64,000 nucleotides of DNA from an uncultured Bacteroidales bacterium (GTDB lineage Bacteria; Bacteroidota; Bacteroidia; Bacteroidales; ML635J-15): assembly GCA_905234755.1 (NCBI GenBank), contig CAJOIT010000009.1, forward strand, positions 1 through 64,000. Direction: 5' to 3'. The notes under the pieces were generated by a model, which was not told the origin of the DNA, ran no database searches, and saw only the letters and a list, made by a program, of their open reading frames with translations. The position numbers were made by a program, and so were the translations under genes. Shown piece after piece: positions 45,048 through 54,012 of the stretch. The stretch's first letter is position 1. Each line of letters begins with the position of its first letter.

Positions 45048-47549
45048 ATGGATTTGAAGCATGGTAGATATTTACAAGGGAAAGCGCTCATTCACATTTT
45101 GGCGTTGATTATCTTTGTAGCCGTATCTGCCATTTGCTCAAAAACGCTATTGATAGATACAAATAAACAATATGTAGAAAATCAAGAGACATCAATTTCA
45201 AGCAATCACTGGGACGAGCATTCATATTCTGGTTGCCCAGCCATTTCGCAAGGACAAATAAACAATCAAAATCCATTTGCAAAAGTCATATCCGGCATTA
45301 CCCAGCGCAAAAACATCATGCCTTTCTTAATGATTCTAGCAAGTCTGATCGGATTTTATATTTTTCTCAACTCACTAAAAGTAAATCCATTAAGTTCCAT
45401 TGTAGGCTCGCTCACATTTGGACTTTCCAGTTACGGGATTGGCGAAATCCAAGCAAGCGAATATATGGAAATGACAGCCGTTTGCCTGATACCGTACATA
45501 CTTACAGGAATCGCGTGCTTGTTCAACGGAAGAATGGCATTAGGCACAATAATCTCATTGATTTCCATTGCATTCCTCATAGCAACCTACCATTACCAAC
45601 TCCTGACTTACACAATTTTCATTGCCATTGTATTCATAATAGTGGAACTTTTTGCAAAAGGCAAAAGCAGTGGCAATAAACTCCTGACAACAGCAATAAC
45701 CATAGCCGTATTCGCAGTGGCATTTTTCACCAACAGCGAAGCGATTTTTCAAGAATACGAATATTCGAAATACGCATCGGAACAACTTCCAGACTACAAT
45801 ACCGAAACAGTATATTTCGATGACGGTGGCGAAACTCTTTCTTTGCTCATTCCGAACATAAAAGGTGGAAAATCAAGCAAAAGGCTCTCGTCAAATTCCC
45901 AAACCTACAATCTGATAGAACCATTTTTCGGAAGCGAAAACGCAAAAAAGATATGCGAAAAGTCACCTATGTATTTCGGCAAAAAACATTTTAGCAACGG
46001 AAGTTTGTACATCGGAGCCATAGCCATACTGCTTGCTCTTTTCGGAAGCATAACAAGCAAAAAACGAGTCAAATGGTGGGCGATAATCATAAGCATATTC
46101 GCAATAATACTTTCGTGTGGCAATATTGAATATTTTATCACAAAAAACTTGCTATTATTCTATAATTTTAGTCATTTTTCAAATATTTTAATAATTTCCG
46201 CAATAGGAATCTCAGTACTGGCAGCCATCGGAATCGATGAAATCATTGCTCAAAACGCCGAACACAACGAGTCCAAAGAACGAATCGCTCTTTACATTTC
46301 AACTGGAATAATATCTGTTATCCTTCTAATTTTTGTTGCATTCCCATCAATTGCCGGCGACAGTAGCATCGACATTAACAATCAAACGGAAATTGAAGTG
46401 GCAGAAGGACTTGCATCATACATGCCACAAGGTGCAGAATATGCAGATGCAGTTGCAGAATTCAAAACCGACTACATAAACGCCATTCGCAACGACAGGA
46501 TTTCTCTCATCAGACGCGATGCCGCGAAATCGCTACTTTTTGTCCTGCTTGGAGCAACAGCAATATTTTTTGCCCGCAAGAAAAAGATCAACGGCTGGAT
46601 TGTAGTCGCAACATTGTCAATACTCGCAGTTGCCGACATAACAATTGCAAACCTGCAACAAAAGAGCGAAAAAAACGCAAATGAAACAACATCTGATTTT
46701 GCCTTTTCACAAATAGAAAACGACAACAACTCGTTTAGAGTCATAGACATACGACACAATACTGCATTAAGCGACAACACAACATATCAGAAGTTCAACT
46801 CAATAGGAGGAAATAACGGATATTGCATGAAACGCTATCGTACATTCTGCGATTCCATTCTAAACAAGGAACTTGCACTCACTCGCTACAATATACTTTC
46901 GTGGGCACAAAGGGACGGAATGACAAGCGATGAAATACAGGAAGTATTCACACAAAAATTCAAGTCGCCTGCAATGGATATGCTGAATGTCAAGTACATA
47001 ATCCTTTCGGATAATGCGAAACCACTTGTCAACACGCATGCATCCGGTAACGTATGGTTTGCCGACAGCATCAGGTGGGCCAACTCGGAAGAACTTGAAA
47101 TTGCTCAGCTAAAAAATGTCGACACACGCAAGACCGCCATCGTGAACGAAAAGTACAAAGCCGAATTTGCCGACATAGAATTTGCAATCGACAGCACAGA
47201 CCATATAAAACTAGTAGCAAATGACGGCGACATACTACGATACGAATCATCATGCGGCGGAAACAGGCTTGCAATCTTCTCCGAAACCTTCTATCCGAAA
47301 GGATGGAAAGCTATGATTGACAACAACAAAGCGTCATTTTTCAGGTGCGACTACATTCTACGCGGAATGATAATCCCACAAGGAAAGCACGAAATCGTAT
47401 TCCAATACGAACCAAAGTCAGCAAAGACGGGAGCGACAGTTTCCATTGCAAGCAATATTGCATTGGCTATCATAATAATTATCAGCATAATAATGCAAAT
47501 CATAACCGCATTTAGACACAAAAACAAAACTCAAAACCAAGAAGCATGA
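45048..47549 (+). CDS. YfhO-family polytopic membrane protein
   Basis: This 833-residue inner-membrane protein has about twelve hydrophobic segments in the first 560 residues, then a soluble C-terminal region and a last helix. YfhO-family landmarks include an SYGIGEIQASEYMEM loop, a NRLAIFSETFYPKGWKA segment near the C-terminus and a final QYEPKSAKTGATVSIA before the last helix. The family resembles GT-C-type glycosyltransferases for cell-wall glycans. It overlaps dapF by 4 nt (ATGA), so the two are translationally coupled. Confidence 0.88.
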   Translation: MDLKHGRYLQGKALIHILALIIFVAVSAICSKTLLIDTNKQYVENQETSISSNHWDEHSYSGCPAISQGQINNQNPFAKVISGITQRKNIMPFLMILASLIGFYIFLNSLKVNPLSSIVGSLTFGLSSYGIGEIQASEYMEMTAVCLIPYILTGIACLFNGRMALGTIISLISIAFLIATYHYQLLTYTIFIAIVFIIVELFAKGKSSGNKLLTTAITIAVFAVAFFTNSEAIFQEYEYSKYASEQLPDYNTETVYFDDGGETLSLLIPNIKGGKSSKRLSSNSQTYNLIEPFFGSENAKKICEKSPMYFGKKHFSNGSLYIGAIAILLALFGSITSKKRVKWWAIIISIFAIILSCGNIEYFITKNLLLFYNFSHFSNILIISAIGISVLAAIGIDEIIAQNAEHNESKERIALYISTGIISVILLIFVAFPSIAGDSSIDINNQTEIEVAEGLASYMPQGAEYADAVAEFKTDYINAIRNDRISLIRRDAAKSLLFVLLGATAIFFARKKKINGWIVVATLSILAVADITIANLQQKSEKNANETTSDFAFSQIENDNNSFRVIDIRHNTALSDNTTYQKFNSIGGNNGYCMKRYRTFCDSILNKELALTRYNILSWAQRDGMTSDEIQEVFTQKFKSPAMDMLNVKYIILSDNAKPLVNTHASGNVWFADSIRWANSEELEIAQLKNVDTRKTAIVNEKYKAEFADIEFAIDSTDHIKLVANDGDILRYESSCGGNRLAIFSETFYPKGWKAMIDNNKASFFRCDYILRGMIIPQGKHEIVFQYEPKSAKTGATVSIASNIALAIIIIISIIMQIITAFRHKNKTQNQEA

Positions 47550-48325
47550 CATTGACTTTCGACAAATATCAAGGAGCTGGAAACGACTTCATCATTATCG
47601 ACAACAGGGATGGAAAGCAGAACCTGTCGTGCCAAGAGATTAGCACATTGTGCGACAGGCGTTTTGGCATTGGTGCTGACGGACTTATACTTGTAGAGAA
47701 AAGCGACACCGCCGATTTTGCCATGAAATTCTACAATTCCGATGGGAAAACAGCAAGCATGTGCGGAAACGGTGGCAGATGCATTGCAAAATACGCTTTC
47801 GACCATAAAATTGCCGGCAAGAACATGATATTTTCAGCCGAAGACGGCATACACGAAGCTAGTATCATCAACGACGAAAGCGTGAAAATCAAAATGATTG
47901 ATGTAAACGGCATAACAGTTTTCAATGACGGAATGTGGACAAATACAGGCGTACCGCATTTTGTAAAATTCGTCGATGACATTAATATGGTAAATGTCAA
48001 AATCGAAGGGAGAAATCTTGCCGATGACAGGCGTTTCGCACCAGACCGAACCAATGTCAACTTTACCGACAACGCCAACGGATACCGAATCGCCACATAC
48101 GAACGCGGTGTAGAAGGCGAAACTTTAGCATGCGGAACTGGAACTGTCGCAACTGCATTGTGTATCAACGCAAAATACAACAAGCCTTCGCCAATAGCTA
48201 TACAAGCCAAAGGCGGTTTGCTGAAAGTCTATTTCGAAAAGAACAATTGTGAATATAAGAATATATGGCTCGAAGGGCCTGCTATAAAAGTATTTGAAGG
48301 GAAAAAAGATGGAAGAAAATTATAA
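47546..48325 (+). CDS. dapF: Diaminopimelate epimerase
   Basis: DapF interconverts LL- and meso-diaminopimelate for lysine and peptidoglycan synthesis. The 259-residue enzyme has the two catalytic cysteines: Cys73 in MCGNGGRC and Cys196 in ACGTGTVA. Other landmarks: YQGAGNDFIIID at the start, RRFGIGADGLI, and TGVPHFV. Slightly shorter than the ~275-residue proteobacterial form. It overlaps the PHP gene by 17 nt. Confidence 0.96.
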   Translation: MTLTFDKYQGAGNDFIIIDNRDGKQNLSCQEISTLCDRRFGIGADGLILVEKSDTADFAMKFYNSDGKTASMCGNGGRCIAKYAFDHKIAGKNMIFSAEDGIHEASIINDESVKIKMIDVNGITVFNDGMWTNTGVPHFVKFVDDINMVNVKIEGRNLADDRRFAPDRTNVNFTDNANGYRIATYERGVEGETLACGTGTVATALCINAKYNKPSPIAIQAKGGLLKVYFEKNNCEYKNIWLEGPAIKVFEGKKDGRKL

Positions 48326-49190
48326 CATAACGCCAAAATTCGATTTGCATGTACATACTACTGCATCCGATGGAAGCAGAAACGCCCAGCAAATAATTGC
48401 AGAAGCAAAGCGCATTGGACTGACAACCATAGCAATAACCGACCATGACACAATCGGGAACCTTAAAGAATGCATGGCTGAAGGAGAAAAAAACGGCATC
48501 CGTGTAATCCCAGGCGTAGAACTTAGCGCAGAAGTCGACACGGGCAAGATGCACATTCTTGGATATGGAATCAACCCCGACAATGCAGAATTTAATGCGG
48601 TAATGAAGATGCTTCGCGATGCAAGGGAAGTCAGGAACAGCAACATAATTGCAGCACTCAATCAATTGTTTCACATGGACTTGCAAATAGAAGATGTACG
48701 CAAATTTGCAAAAGGCGAAACTATTGGAAAGCCACACATCGCAGCGGCAATAGTTGAAAAAGGCTATTGCAACGACATCGAATACGCATTCCGCAAGTTC
48801 TTGGGCAGCAAGAAACTTGATGGTATCGACAGGAAAAAATTGCCTCCGCGAAGCTGTATAGAACTTATTCAAAGAGCTGGCGGATTAGCATTTATAGCCC
48901 ACCCAAAATCGCTGAAACTTCCGAACGACAAAACTCTTGCAAAAATAAAAGAACTGAAAGGCTACGGACTTGCAGGCATTGAGGCATATCACAGCAGTCA
49001 CTCGCAAAAGCAATGCGAAGCATACAAGAATATGGCAGAGCAACTTGGACTGATGATTTCGTGCGGAAGCGACTTTCACGGACCGGAAGTCAAGAAAGAC
49101 ATAAAACTAGGCTTCGGACTTAACGGCAACCTGCCCACAGACAGCGAGGATATTGTAAACACACTTCTCAAAGCATTAAAGATGATATAA
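48309..49190 (+). CDS. PHP-domain phosphoesterase (TrpH/YciV-like)
   Basis: This 293-residue protein has the PHP metal-binding motifs: DLHVHTTASDG, ITDHDTIG, PGVELSA, AHPKSLKL, GIEAYHSSH and SCGSDFHG. YciV/RNase AM relatives are trinuclear metal nucleases/phosphatases acting on 3',5'-bisphosphates and RNA ends. I chose the ATG at 48309 within the dapF 3' end; an in-frame TTG at 48294 is less likely. ispG follows with no gap. Confidence 0.88.
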   Translation: MEENYNITPKFDLHVHTTASDGSRNAQQIIAEAKRIGLTTIAITDHDTIGNLKECMAEGEKNGIRVIPGVELSAEVDTGKMHILGYGINPDNAEFNAVMKMLRDAREVRNSNIIAALNQLFHMDLQIEDVRKFAKGETIGKPHIAAAIVEKGYCNDIEYAFRKFLGSKKLDGIDRKKLPPRSCIELIQRAGGLAFIAHPKSLKLPNDKTLAKIKELKGYGLAGIEAYHSSHSQKQCEAYKNMAEQLGLMISCGSDFHGPEVKKDIKLGFGLNGNLPTDSEDIVNTLLKALKMI

Positions 49191-50570
49191 ATGGAGACGA
49201 ATTTCGCTAAAGAAGTAAAAATAGGTGACTTACGCATTGGCAGCCAACACAGGATTGCAATACAAAGCATGACAAATGTTCCTGTTGGCGACATTCAAGC
49301 ATCTGTAAACCAATGCAAACAACTTTTCGATGCTGGTGCAGACTTGGTTCGACTTTCTGTTCCTCGTATGCCCGACATTGAAAGTCTACACGAAGTAAAG
49401 AAAATCCTCGTTACCGACGGTTACACAAAACCGCTTGTCGCCGATGTGCATTTCAGTTCGCAGATTGCCGAAGAATGTGCTAGAATAGTAGAAAAGGTTA
49501 GAATAAATCCAGGCAACTACATAGACAAGCGCGCCAATTTCAAGGAACTGAACCTCAGCGAATTCGAATATAATCTTGAACTAGAAAAAATGCATGACAG
49601 GCTGTTGCCACTTATCAAAGTCTGCAACGAATACGGCACGGCAATAAGAATCGGGGCAAACCACGGTTCTCTGTCCGACAGGATTTTGTCGCGATACGGC
49701 AACACCGCAAAAGGAATGGTCGAGGCAGCTATGGAATTCATCAGCATTTTCGAAGCAGAAAATTTCCACAACCTTGTCATTTCGATGAAAGCAAGCAATG
49801 TGAAGGTTATGACCGAATCGTGCGAACTTCTAAACCGCCGCATGGCAGAAAACGGCAATATTTATCCTCAGCATCTGGGAGTTACAGAAGCTGGTTCAGG
49901 CAACGATGCCAGAATAAAGTCGTGCCTCGGCATTGCCTACCTGCTAAACAAGGGAATTGGCGACACAATAAGGGTTTCGCTTACTGAAAATCCTGTAAAC
50001 GAGATAACTTTCGCACAAAAGTTCGTTGCTGAAATCGGAGAAAAGAAGGCATATCCAACAACCCCACCCTACCCCGAACTGACAGGAACTGTTGATTATA
50101 CGCCAAAATCGCAAGATGCCGAAAGCGCTATAGCAGAAACCTGCATAGCACTTAGCAACAACCTCATCGACAAGAAAATAAACAACCTTAACATAAATGG
50201 CAACATTTTAGGAATTGACAACCGTGATTTTGCTGCCGACATCATGCAAGCCGCTGGTATTTGCATCAGCAAGGCGGAATTTATCTCATGTCCGGGCTGC
50301 GGACGCACCAACTACGACCTAGAACGCATTTCCGAAGCAGTGAAACGGGAGTTTGCACACCTCAAAGGACTGAAAATCGCAACAATGGGCTGCGTAGTAA
50401 ACGGTCCCGGCGAAATGGCAGATGCCGACTACGGTTGCGTTGGCAGCACCAAGGACCATGTTATAATCTACAAGGGGCAAACACCTGTGATTCGCGATGT
50501 CCATCAGGATAATGCCGTAGAAATGCTAAAAAAAGTCATCGCCGACAATGGCGACTGGAAAGAAAAGTAA
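49191..50570 (+). CDS. ispG: 4-hydroxy-3-methylbut-2-en-1-yl diphosphate synthase
   Basis: IspG is an iron-sulfur enzyme of the MEP isoprenoid pathway. The 459-residue protein has the N-terminal barrel (RIAIQSMTNVPVGD, LVRLSVP, PLVADVHFSS, RINPGNYIDKR, RIGANHGSLSDRI) and the C-terminal [4Fe-4S] domain: Cys367 and Cys370 in SCPGCGRT, Cys401 in MGCVVNGPGE. The barrel wording (NHGSLSDRI, GMVEAAMEF) is of the plant/Bacteroidota type, which usually carries a large central insert and runs over 600 residues. Here only about 60 residues remain between barrel and cluster domain. It is the last gene of the yfhO-dapF-PHP-ispG group. Confidence 0.94.
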   Translation: METNFAKEVKIGDLRIGSQHRIAIQSMTNVPVGDIQASVNQCKQLFDAGADLVRLSVPRMPDIESLHEVKKILVTDGYTKPLVADVHFSSQIAEECARIVEKVRINPGNYIDKRANFKELNLSEFEYNLELEKMHDRLLPLIKVCNEYGTAIRIGANHGSLSDRILSRYGNTAKGMVEAAMEFISIFEAENFHNLVISMKASNVKVMTESCELLNRRMAENGNIYPQHLGVTEAGSGNDARIKSCLGIAYLLNKGIGDTIRVSLTENPVNEITFAQKFVAEIGEKKAYPTTPPYPELTGTVDYTPKSQDAESAIAETCIALSNNLIDKKINNLNINGNILGIDNRDFAADIMQAAGICISKAEFISCPGCGRTNYDLERISEAVKREFAHLKGLKIATMGCVVNGPGEMADADYGCVGSTKDHVIIYKGQTPVIRDVHQDNAVEMLKKVIADNGDWKEK

Positions 50571-50586
50571 AATCGGAGATTTATTA

Positions 50587-51135
50587 TCAATCATTTTCGA
50601 TGCCATCCCATTCTGCCACATTGTTTTCAATGTATTCGGCAATATGGTTCATTTCATTGGAATCGCGAATGATGTGATCGTAATATAAATGTTGCCATGC
50701 AAACGGAATTGAATTTTCGTTGGCAAATTTTGTAATTGCCGATTTAACCCCACGAATCACAACTGATAATGTGTTACATTTCGGTGAAATTGATGACATT
50801 TGGATGTTTTTCCCTGTAGAGATGTTGCGCGCAACATCTCTACAATGTGACGCATCATTATTATCTCGTATTATTACAATCGCATGAATATGATTGGGCA
50901 TAACAACCCATAAAGGAATTTCCGCATACGGATAATGTTCCGTAATATTTTTCATTTGTTCATTAGCATATTCTCCAATATCCGTGAAAAGCATTTTGCA
51001 ATCGGCAATTTCCCCAAAATAATGTTCTTTATCTTTGGTACATATCGTCACAAAATATGTTCCGCAACGATAATCATGCCATGTTGCGCGTGTGGTCGCA
51101 ATTCGGTATTTTTCCTGAAATTTTTCGTCAGGCAT
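50587..51135 (-). CDS. REP-associated tyrosine transposase (RAYT, IS200-like)
   Basis: This 182-residue protein of the Y1 transposase superfamily has GTYFVTICTKDKEHYFG near the start, the metal-binding His-x-His (PNHIHAIVII), and the catalytic Tyr region AWQHLYYDHIIRDSNE. It ends IAEYIENNVAEWD. I chose the ATG at 51135; a TTG 9 nt upstream is also in frame. A perfect 30-nt palindrome lies in frame within the gene (about residues 98-107) and encodes part of a loop between the HxH and Tyr motifs. RAYTs mobilise or maintain short palindromic REP sequences. It is single-copy in the window, with no IS ends visible. Confidence 0.9.
   Translation of the reverse strand: MPDEKFQEKYRIATTRATWHDYRCGTYFVTICTKDKEHYFGEIADCKMLFTDIGEYANEQMKNITEHYPYAEIPLWVVMPNHIHAIVIIRDNNDASHCRDVARNISTGKNIQMSSISPKCNTLSVVIRGVKSAITKFANENSIPFAWQHLYYDHIIRDSNEMNHIAEYIENNVAEWDGIEND
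50815..50844. repeat. Perfect 30-nt REP-like palindrome inside the RAYT gene
   Basis: The left arm TGTAGAGATGTTGCG is the exact reverse complement of the right arm. The length is a multiple of three, so the frame is preserved. Related outer and core words occur at 7352-7371, 12389-12408 and 29731-29755. Confidence 0.95.
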
Positions 51136-51155
51136 TGATTGCAATCAACCTATCA

Positions 51156-51557
51156 TTAGAATTTCGGACATTCCCATTTCAAATCCTCAACGCATGGGTC
51201 GCATTCCAGATTTAGGGCACGGCCAATGCAAAGGGCATTCTTTCCTTTTTTGATGTGTGAATAGGCAAGGTCGATTGTTTCCGAAACCTTGTTGCCGTTG
51301 GCATCAACGCCATTTACTACCACTTCGTAGAAATCCATGTAATTTGTATAGCGGTACGAAACCGAATTAATCTTCACATATTGCTTGGCATCATAACTGT
51401 CAGCACAGCAACCGCAATACAAGAGGACATGCTTTTGTTTCTTCAATAGTTTCACTGCAGCCTGCGCATCTTCCTCCGAGATATACTCCAACTGGTCAGC
51501 TACTGCCGTCATTGAAAGGCAAAGCACTGCAACAAGCATCAACATTAATTTTCTCAT
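51156..51557 (-). CDS. Small secreted cysteine-rich protein of unknown function
   Basis: This 133-residue protein has a signal peptide (1-20, ends TAVADQ). The mature part has seven cysteines: a CGCC cluster in LLYCGCCADSYDAKQYV, one in NALCIGR, and three near the C-terminus (LECDPCVEDLKWECPKF). The spacing suggests disulfides or metal binding. I do not recognise the family. It lies next to the RAYT gene, 20 nt upstream of its start, and may share a transcript with it. Confidence 0.72.
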   Translation of the reverse strand: MRKLMLMLVAVLCLSMTAVADQLEYISEEDAQAAVKLLKKQKHVLLYCGCCADSYDAKQYVKINSVSYRYTNYMDFYEVVVNGVDANGNKVSETIDLAYSHIKKGKNALCIGRALNLECDPCVEDLKWECPKF

Positions 51558-51611
51558 ATCATTATCTTGTTAAAACAATACGCAAAGGTAACCAAAATAT
51601 TGACATCAAAA

Positions 51612-51660
51612 AATCTAAAATCGCAAATCCAAAATCGTAAATCGTAAATCCAAAATTGAA
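51612..51660. repeat. Heptanucleotide tandem array x7
   Basis: Seven 7-mers: AATCTAA, AATCGCA, AATCCAA, AATCGTA (twice), AATCCAA, AATTGAA. The array ends directly before the -7 element TATCTTTG (51662-51669) of the next gene. Confidence 0.85.
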
Positions 51661-51661
51661 T

Positions 51662-51669
51662 TATCTTTG
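51662..51669 (+). promoter_or_regulatory. Predicted -7 promoter element of the DMT-family gene
   Basis: TATCTTTG matches TAnnTTTG, 20 nt upstream of the start codon. No clear -33 TTTG lies at the right distance because the tandem array occupies that position. Confidence 0.45.
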
Positions 51670-51689
51670 CGCAATTTTTCATTTTTACG

Positions 51690-52169
51690 ATGACTCAAAA
51701 GAAACGAAATATGACAGCTGGGATTTGTACCGTATTATTATTGGTAGCATCAAACATATTTATGACTTTCGCCTGGTACGGCAACCTGAAACTGCAGCAG
51801 ATGAACATTTCGACATCGTGGCCGCTGATAGTGATAATATTATGCTCGTGGGGACTTGCATTCTTCGAATACAGCCTGATGATTCCCGCCAACCGTCTAG
51901 GTTCGCAGATTAACGGCGGACCATTCTCTCTCATGCAGCTGAAAATAATACAAGAAGCAATCTCGCTAACGGTTTTCACGGCCATCGTTGCCTTGGTTTT
52001 CAAGGGCGAACCGATAAAATGGAATCACATCGTGGCATTCGGCTTCATAATATTAGCGGTATTCTTCGCATTCCTCAACACAGGCAAAAGCGAGCCACCA
52101 AAAGACAGCACCGAAATAACCGCAACAACCGAAAATCCTCAACAGTCCGACAGCGACACCAAGCTTTGA
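51690..52169 (+). CDS. DMT-family membrane protein (DUF486)
   Basis: This 159-residue protein has four hydrophobic segments (about 10-29, 43-63, 82-103, 110-130) and the DUF486 wording FMTFAWYGNLK, WGLAFFEYSLMIPANRLG, and FSLMQLKIIQEAISL. The C-terminal tail is polar (Glu, Pro, Thr, Ser). It is probably a small drug/metabolite-transporter-type membrane protein; the substrate is unknown. Confidence 0.87.
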   Translation: MTQKKRNMTAGICTVLLLVASNIFMTFAWYGNLKLQQMNISTSWPLIVIILCSWGLAFFEYSLMIPANRLGSQINGGPFSLMQLKIIQEAISLTVFTAIVALVFKGEPIKWNHIVAFGFIILAVFFAFLNTGKSEPPKDSTEITATTENPQQSDSDTKL

Positions 52170-52292
52170 CATGGCAAAAAGCCATTCACAGCACGAAAAA
52201 TATCGGTGCTGATTATTAGCAACATACAAAAAAGTTATGAACAACTTGAAAAAACAGGCCGTCAAAAAAGCGGCTATTCCGTCAATATGTAT

Positions 52293-52300
52293 TATTTTTG
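52293..52300 (+). promoter_or_regulatory. Predicted -7 promoter element of the parAB group
   Basis: TATTTTTG matches TAnnTTTG, 25 nt upstream of parA. No clear -33 element. Confidence 0.4.
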
Positions 52301-52325
52301 ACATTTCAATAATTAACGAATTAAA

Positions 52326-53102
52326 ATGGGTAAGATAATAACATTAGCCAACCAGAAAGGTGGCGTAGGGAAAACGACCACCGCAATAAACCTTGCTGCA
52401 AGCCTTGCCGCATTGGAATACAAGGTACTGCTCGTTGACGCCGACCCGCAGGCAAACGCAACATCAGGATTAGGATTCGATGTAAACAACATCAGAACAG
52501 GACTTTACGATTGTCTTGTAAAGGACGAAGACCCTGAAAAGGTAATACTCACATCCGAAGAACTCGAAGGCTTGTCGGTACTTCCGACCAACATCGACCT
52601 TGTTGGTGCAGAAATCGAAATGCTTGAAATGCCAAACCGCGAATTCATACTAAAGAATGTACTCGACAAGGTTCGCGACAAGTATGATTTCATCCTCATC
52701 GACTGCTCGCCATCGCTCGGAATAATAGTCATAAATGCACTTACCGCCTCCGATTCTGTGCTGATTCCTGTACAATGCGAATACTTTGCACTCGAAGGTC
52801 TTGGCAAACTCCTCAACAGCGTAAGACTCGTGCAGTCAAACCTCAATCCCGACCTTGACATCGAAGGTTTTGTTATGACAATGTACGACAAGCGCGTAAA
52901 AATTTCGGAACAGGTGCTCGACGAAGTAAGGCATCATTTCGACGACATGGTTTTCAATACTATAATACACAGGAATGTAAAACTCAGCGAAGCTCCAAGC
53001 TACGGACAGTCGATTGTAGAATACGATGTCAGCTCAACTGGCGCAATCAACTACATGAACCTCGCAAAGGAACTTCTGCAAAGAAACAATATGACCAAGT
53101 AA
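52326..53102 (+). CDS. parA: Chromosome partitioning ATPase ParA (Soj)
   Basis: This 258-residue protein has the deviant Walker A ANQKGGVGKTTTAIN, the A' motif LLVDADPQANATSG, and Walker B DFILIDCSPSLG. It is a short ParA without a DNA-binding N-terminus, typical of chromosomal Soj. With ParB it segregates replication origins. parB follows after one base, and no parS-like palindrome was found in this window. Confidence 0.96.
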   Translation: MGKIITLANQKGGVGKTTTAINLAASLAALEYKVLLVDADPQANATSGLGFDVNNIRTGLYDCLVKDEDPEKVILTSEELEGLSVLPTNIDLVGAEIEMLEMPNREFILKNVLDKVRDKYDFILIDCSPSLGIIVINALTASDSVLIPVQCEYFALEGLGKLLNSVRLVQSNLNPDLDIEGFVMTMYDKRVKISEQVLDEVRHHFDDMVFNTIIHRNVKLSEAPSYGQSIVEYDVSSTGAINYMNLAKELLQRNNMTK

Positions 53103-53103
53103 A

Positions 53104-54003
53104 ATGACAGACAAGAAAAACGACAAAAAGAAAAAAAGCGGCCTCGGGCGCGGACTAGGCTCGCTGATACCTGCTGATGCAACAACAATAAGAAATAGAG
53201 CTACTCAGCAAAACGATATTCCAATTGATGCAATCGAAGTCAATCCTTTCCAACCGCGTAAGGCCTTTGACGAAACTGCCTTGCAGGAATTGGCAGACTC
53301 AATAAAGGAACTCGGTGTTATCCAAGCTATTTCCGTAAAGGATATGGGCAATGGAAAATACCAGCTCATTTCTGGAGAACGCCGTCTGCGCGCATCCAAA
53401 ATGGCTGGTCTGAAAAAAATTCCAGCATACATCAGAACCGATGTCACCGACCAGTCGATGCTTGAAATGGCTCTTGTAGAGAACATTCAACGCGAAGACC
53501 TCAATGCTATAGAAGTTGCTCAGACATACCAGCAACTCATCGACGAGTGCAAGATGACTCAAGAACAGCTCAGTACACGCGTTGGAAAATCGCGCTCTGC
53601 AATTGCCAACTTCCTGCGTCTGCTCAACCTTCCGCCAAAGATCCAGACTGGCATCCGCGACGAGAAGATTTCGATGGGACACGCCCGCGCACTTCTCGGT
53701 GCAAAGGACGAGGAAACCATGCTCATGATTTACGACCAGATTCTGAAATACGACTTCTCTGTTCGCAAAGTCGAGGAAATCATAAAGGAATACACTGGCG
53801 GAAAAGCAGAAAAGAAAGAAAAGAAAAAAGTGCTTGCCACCAACGAGGACTACGCATTGCTACAGAAAAGCCTGTCGAACCGCTTCGCTACCGATGTGGA
53901 ACTCAAGCGCAACACGAAAGGCAAAGGCAAAATTGTGATTCCATTCAAGAATGACAGCGATTTTGAACGCATAATTGCAATTCTCGACAAGTTGAACTCA
54001 TAG
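53104..54003 (+). CDS. parB: Chromosome partitioning protein ParB (Spo0J)
   Basis: This 299-residue protein has a basic N-terminus (KKSGLGRGLGSLIP), the ParB CTPase motifs (NPFQPRK, LADSIKELGVIQAI, ISGERRLRASK, ALVENIQREDLNAIE) and the HTH (MTQEQLSTRVGKSRSAI, ISMGHARALL). The C-terminal dimer region ends ILDKLNS. It binds parS and spreads as a CTP-dependent clamp. It is co-transcribed with parA. Confidence 0.96.
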   Translation: MTDKKNDKKKKSGLGRGLGSLIPADATTIRNRATQQNDIPIDAIEVNPFQPRKAFDETALQELADSIKELGVIQAISVKDMGNGKYQLISGERRLRASKMAGLKKIPAYIRTDVTDQSMLEMALVENIQREDLNAIEVAQTYQQLIDECKMTQEQLSTRVGKSRSAIANFLRLLNLPPKIQTGIRDEKISMGHARALLGAKDEETMLMIYDQILKYDFSVRKVEEIIKEYTGGKAEKKEKKKVLATNEDYALLQKSLSNRFATDVELKRNTKGKGKIVIPFKNDSDFERIIAILDKLNS

Positions 54004-54012
54004 AATACCACA

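Noticed and set aside
52170..54012. parS site next to parAB
   Set aside because: I looked for a GTTTCACGTG-type or CACGTG-centred palindrome and did not find one.
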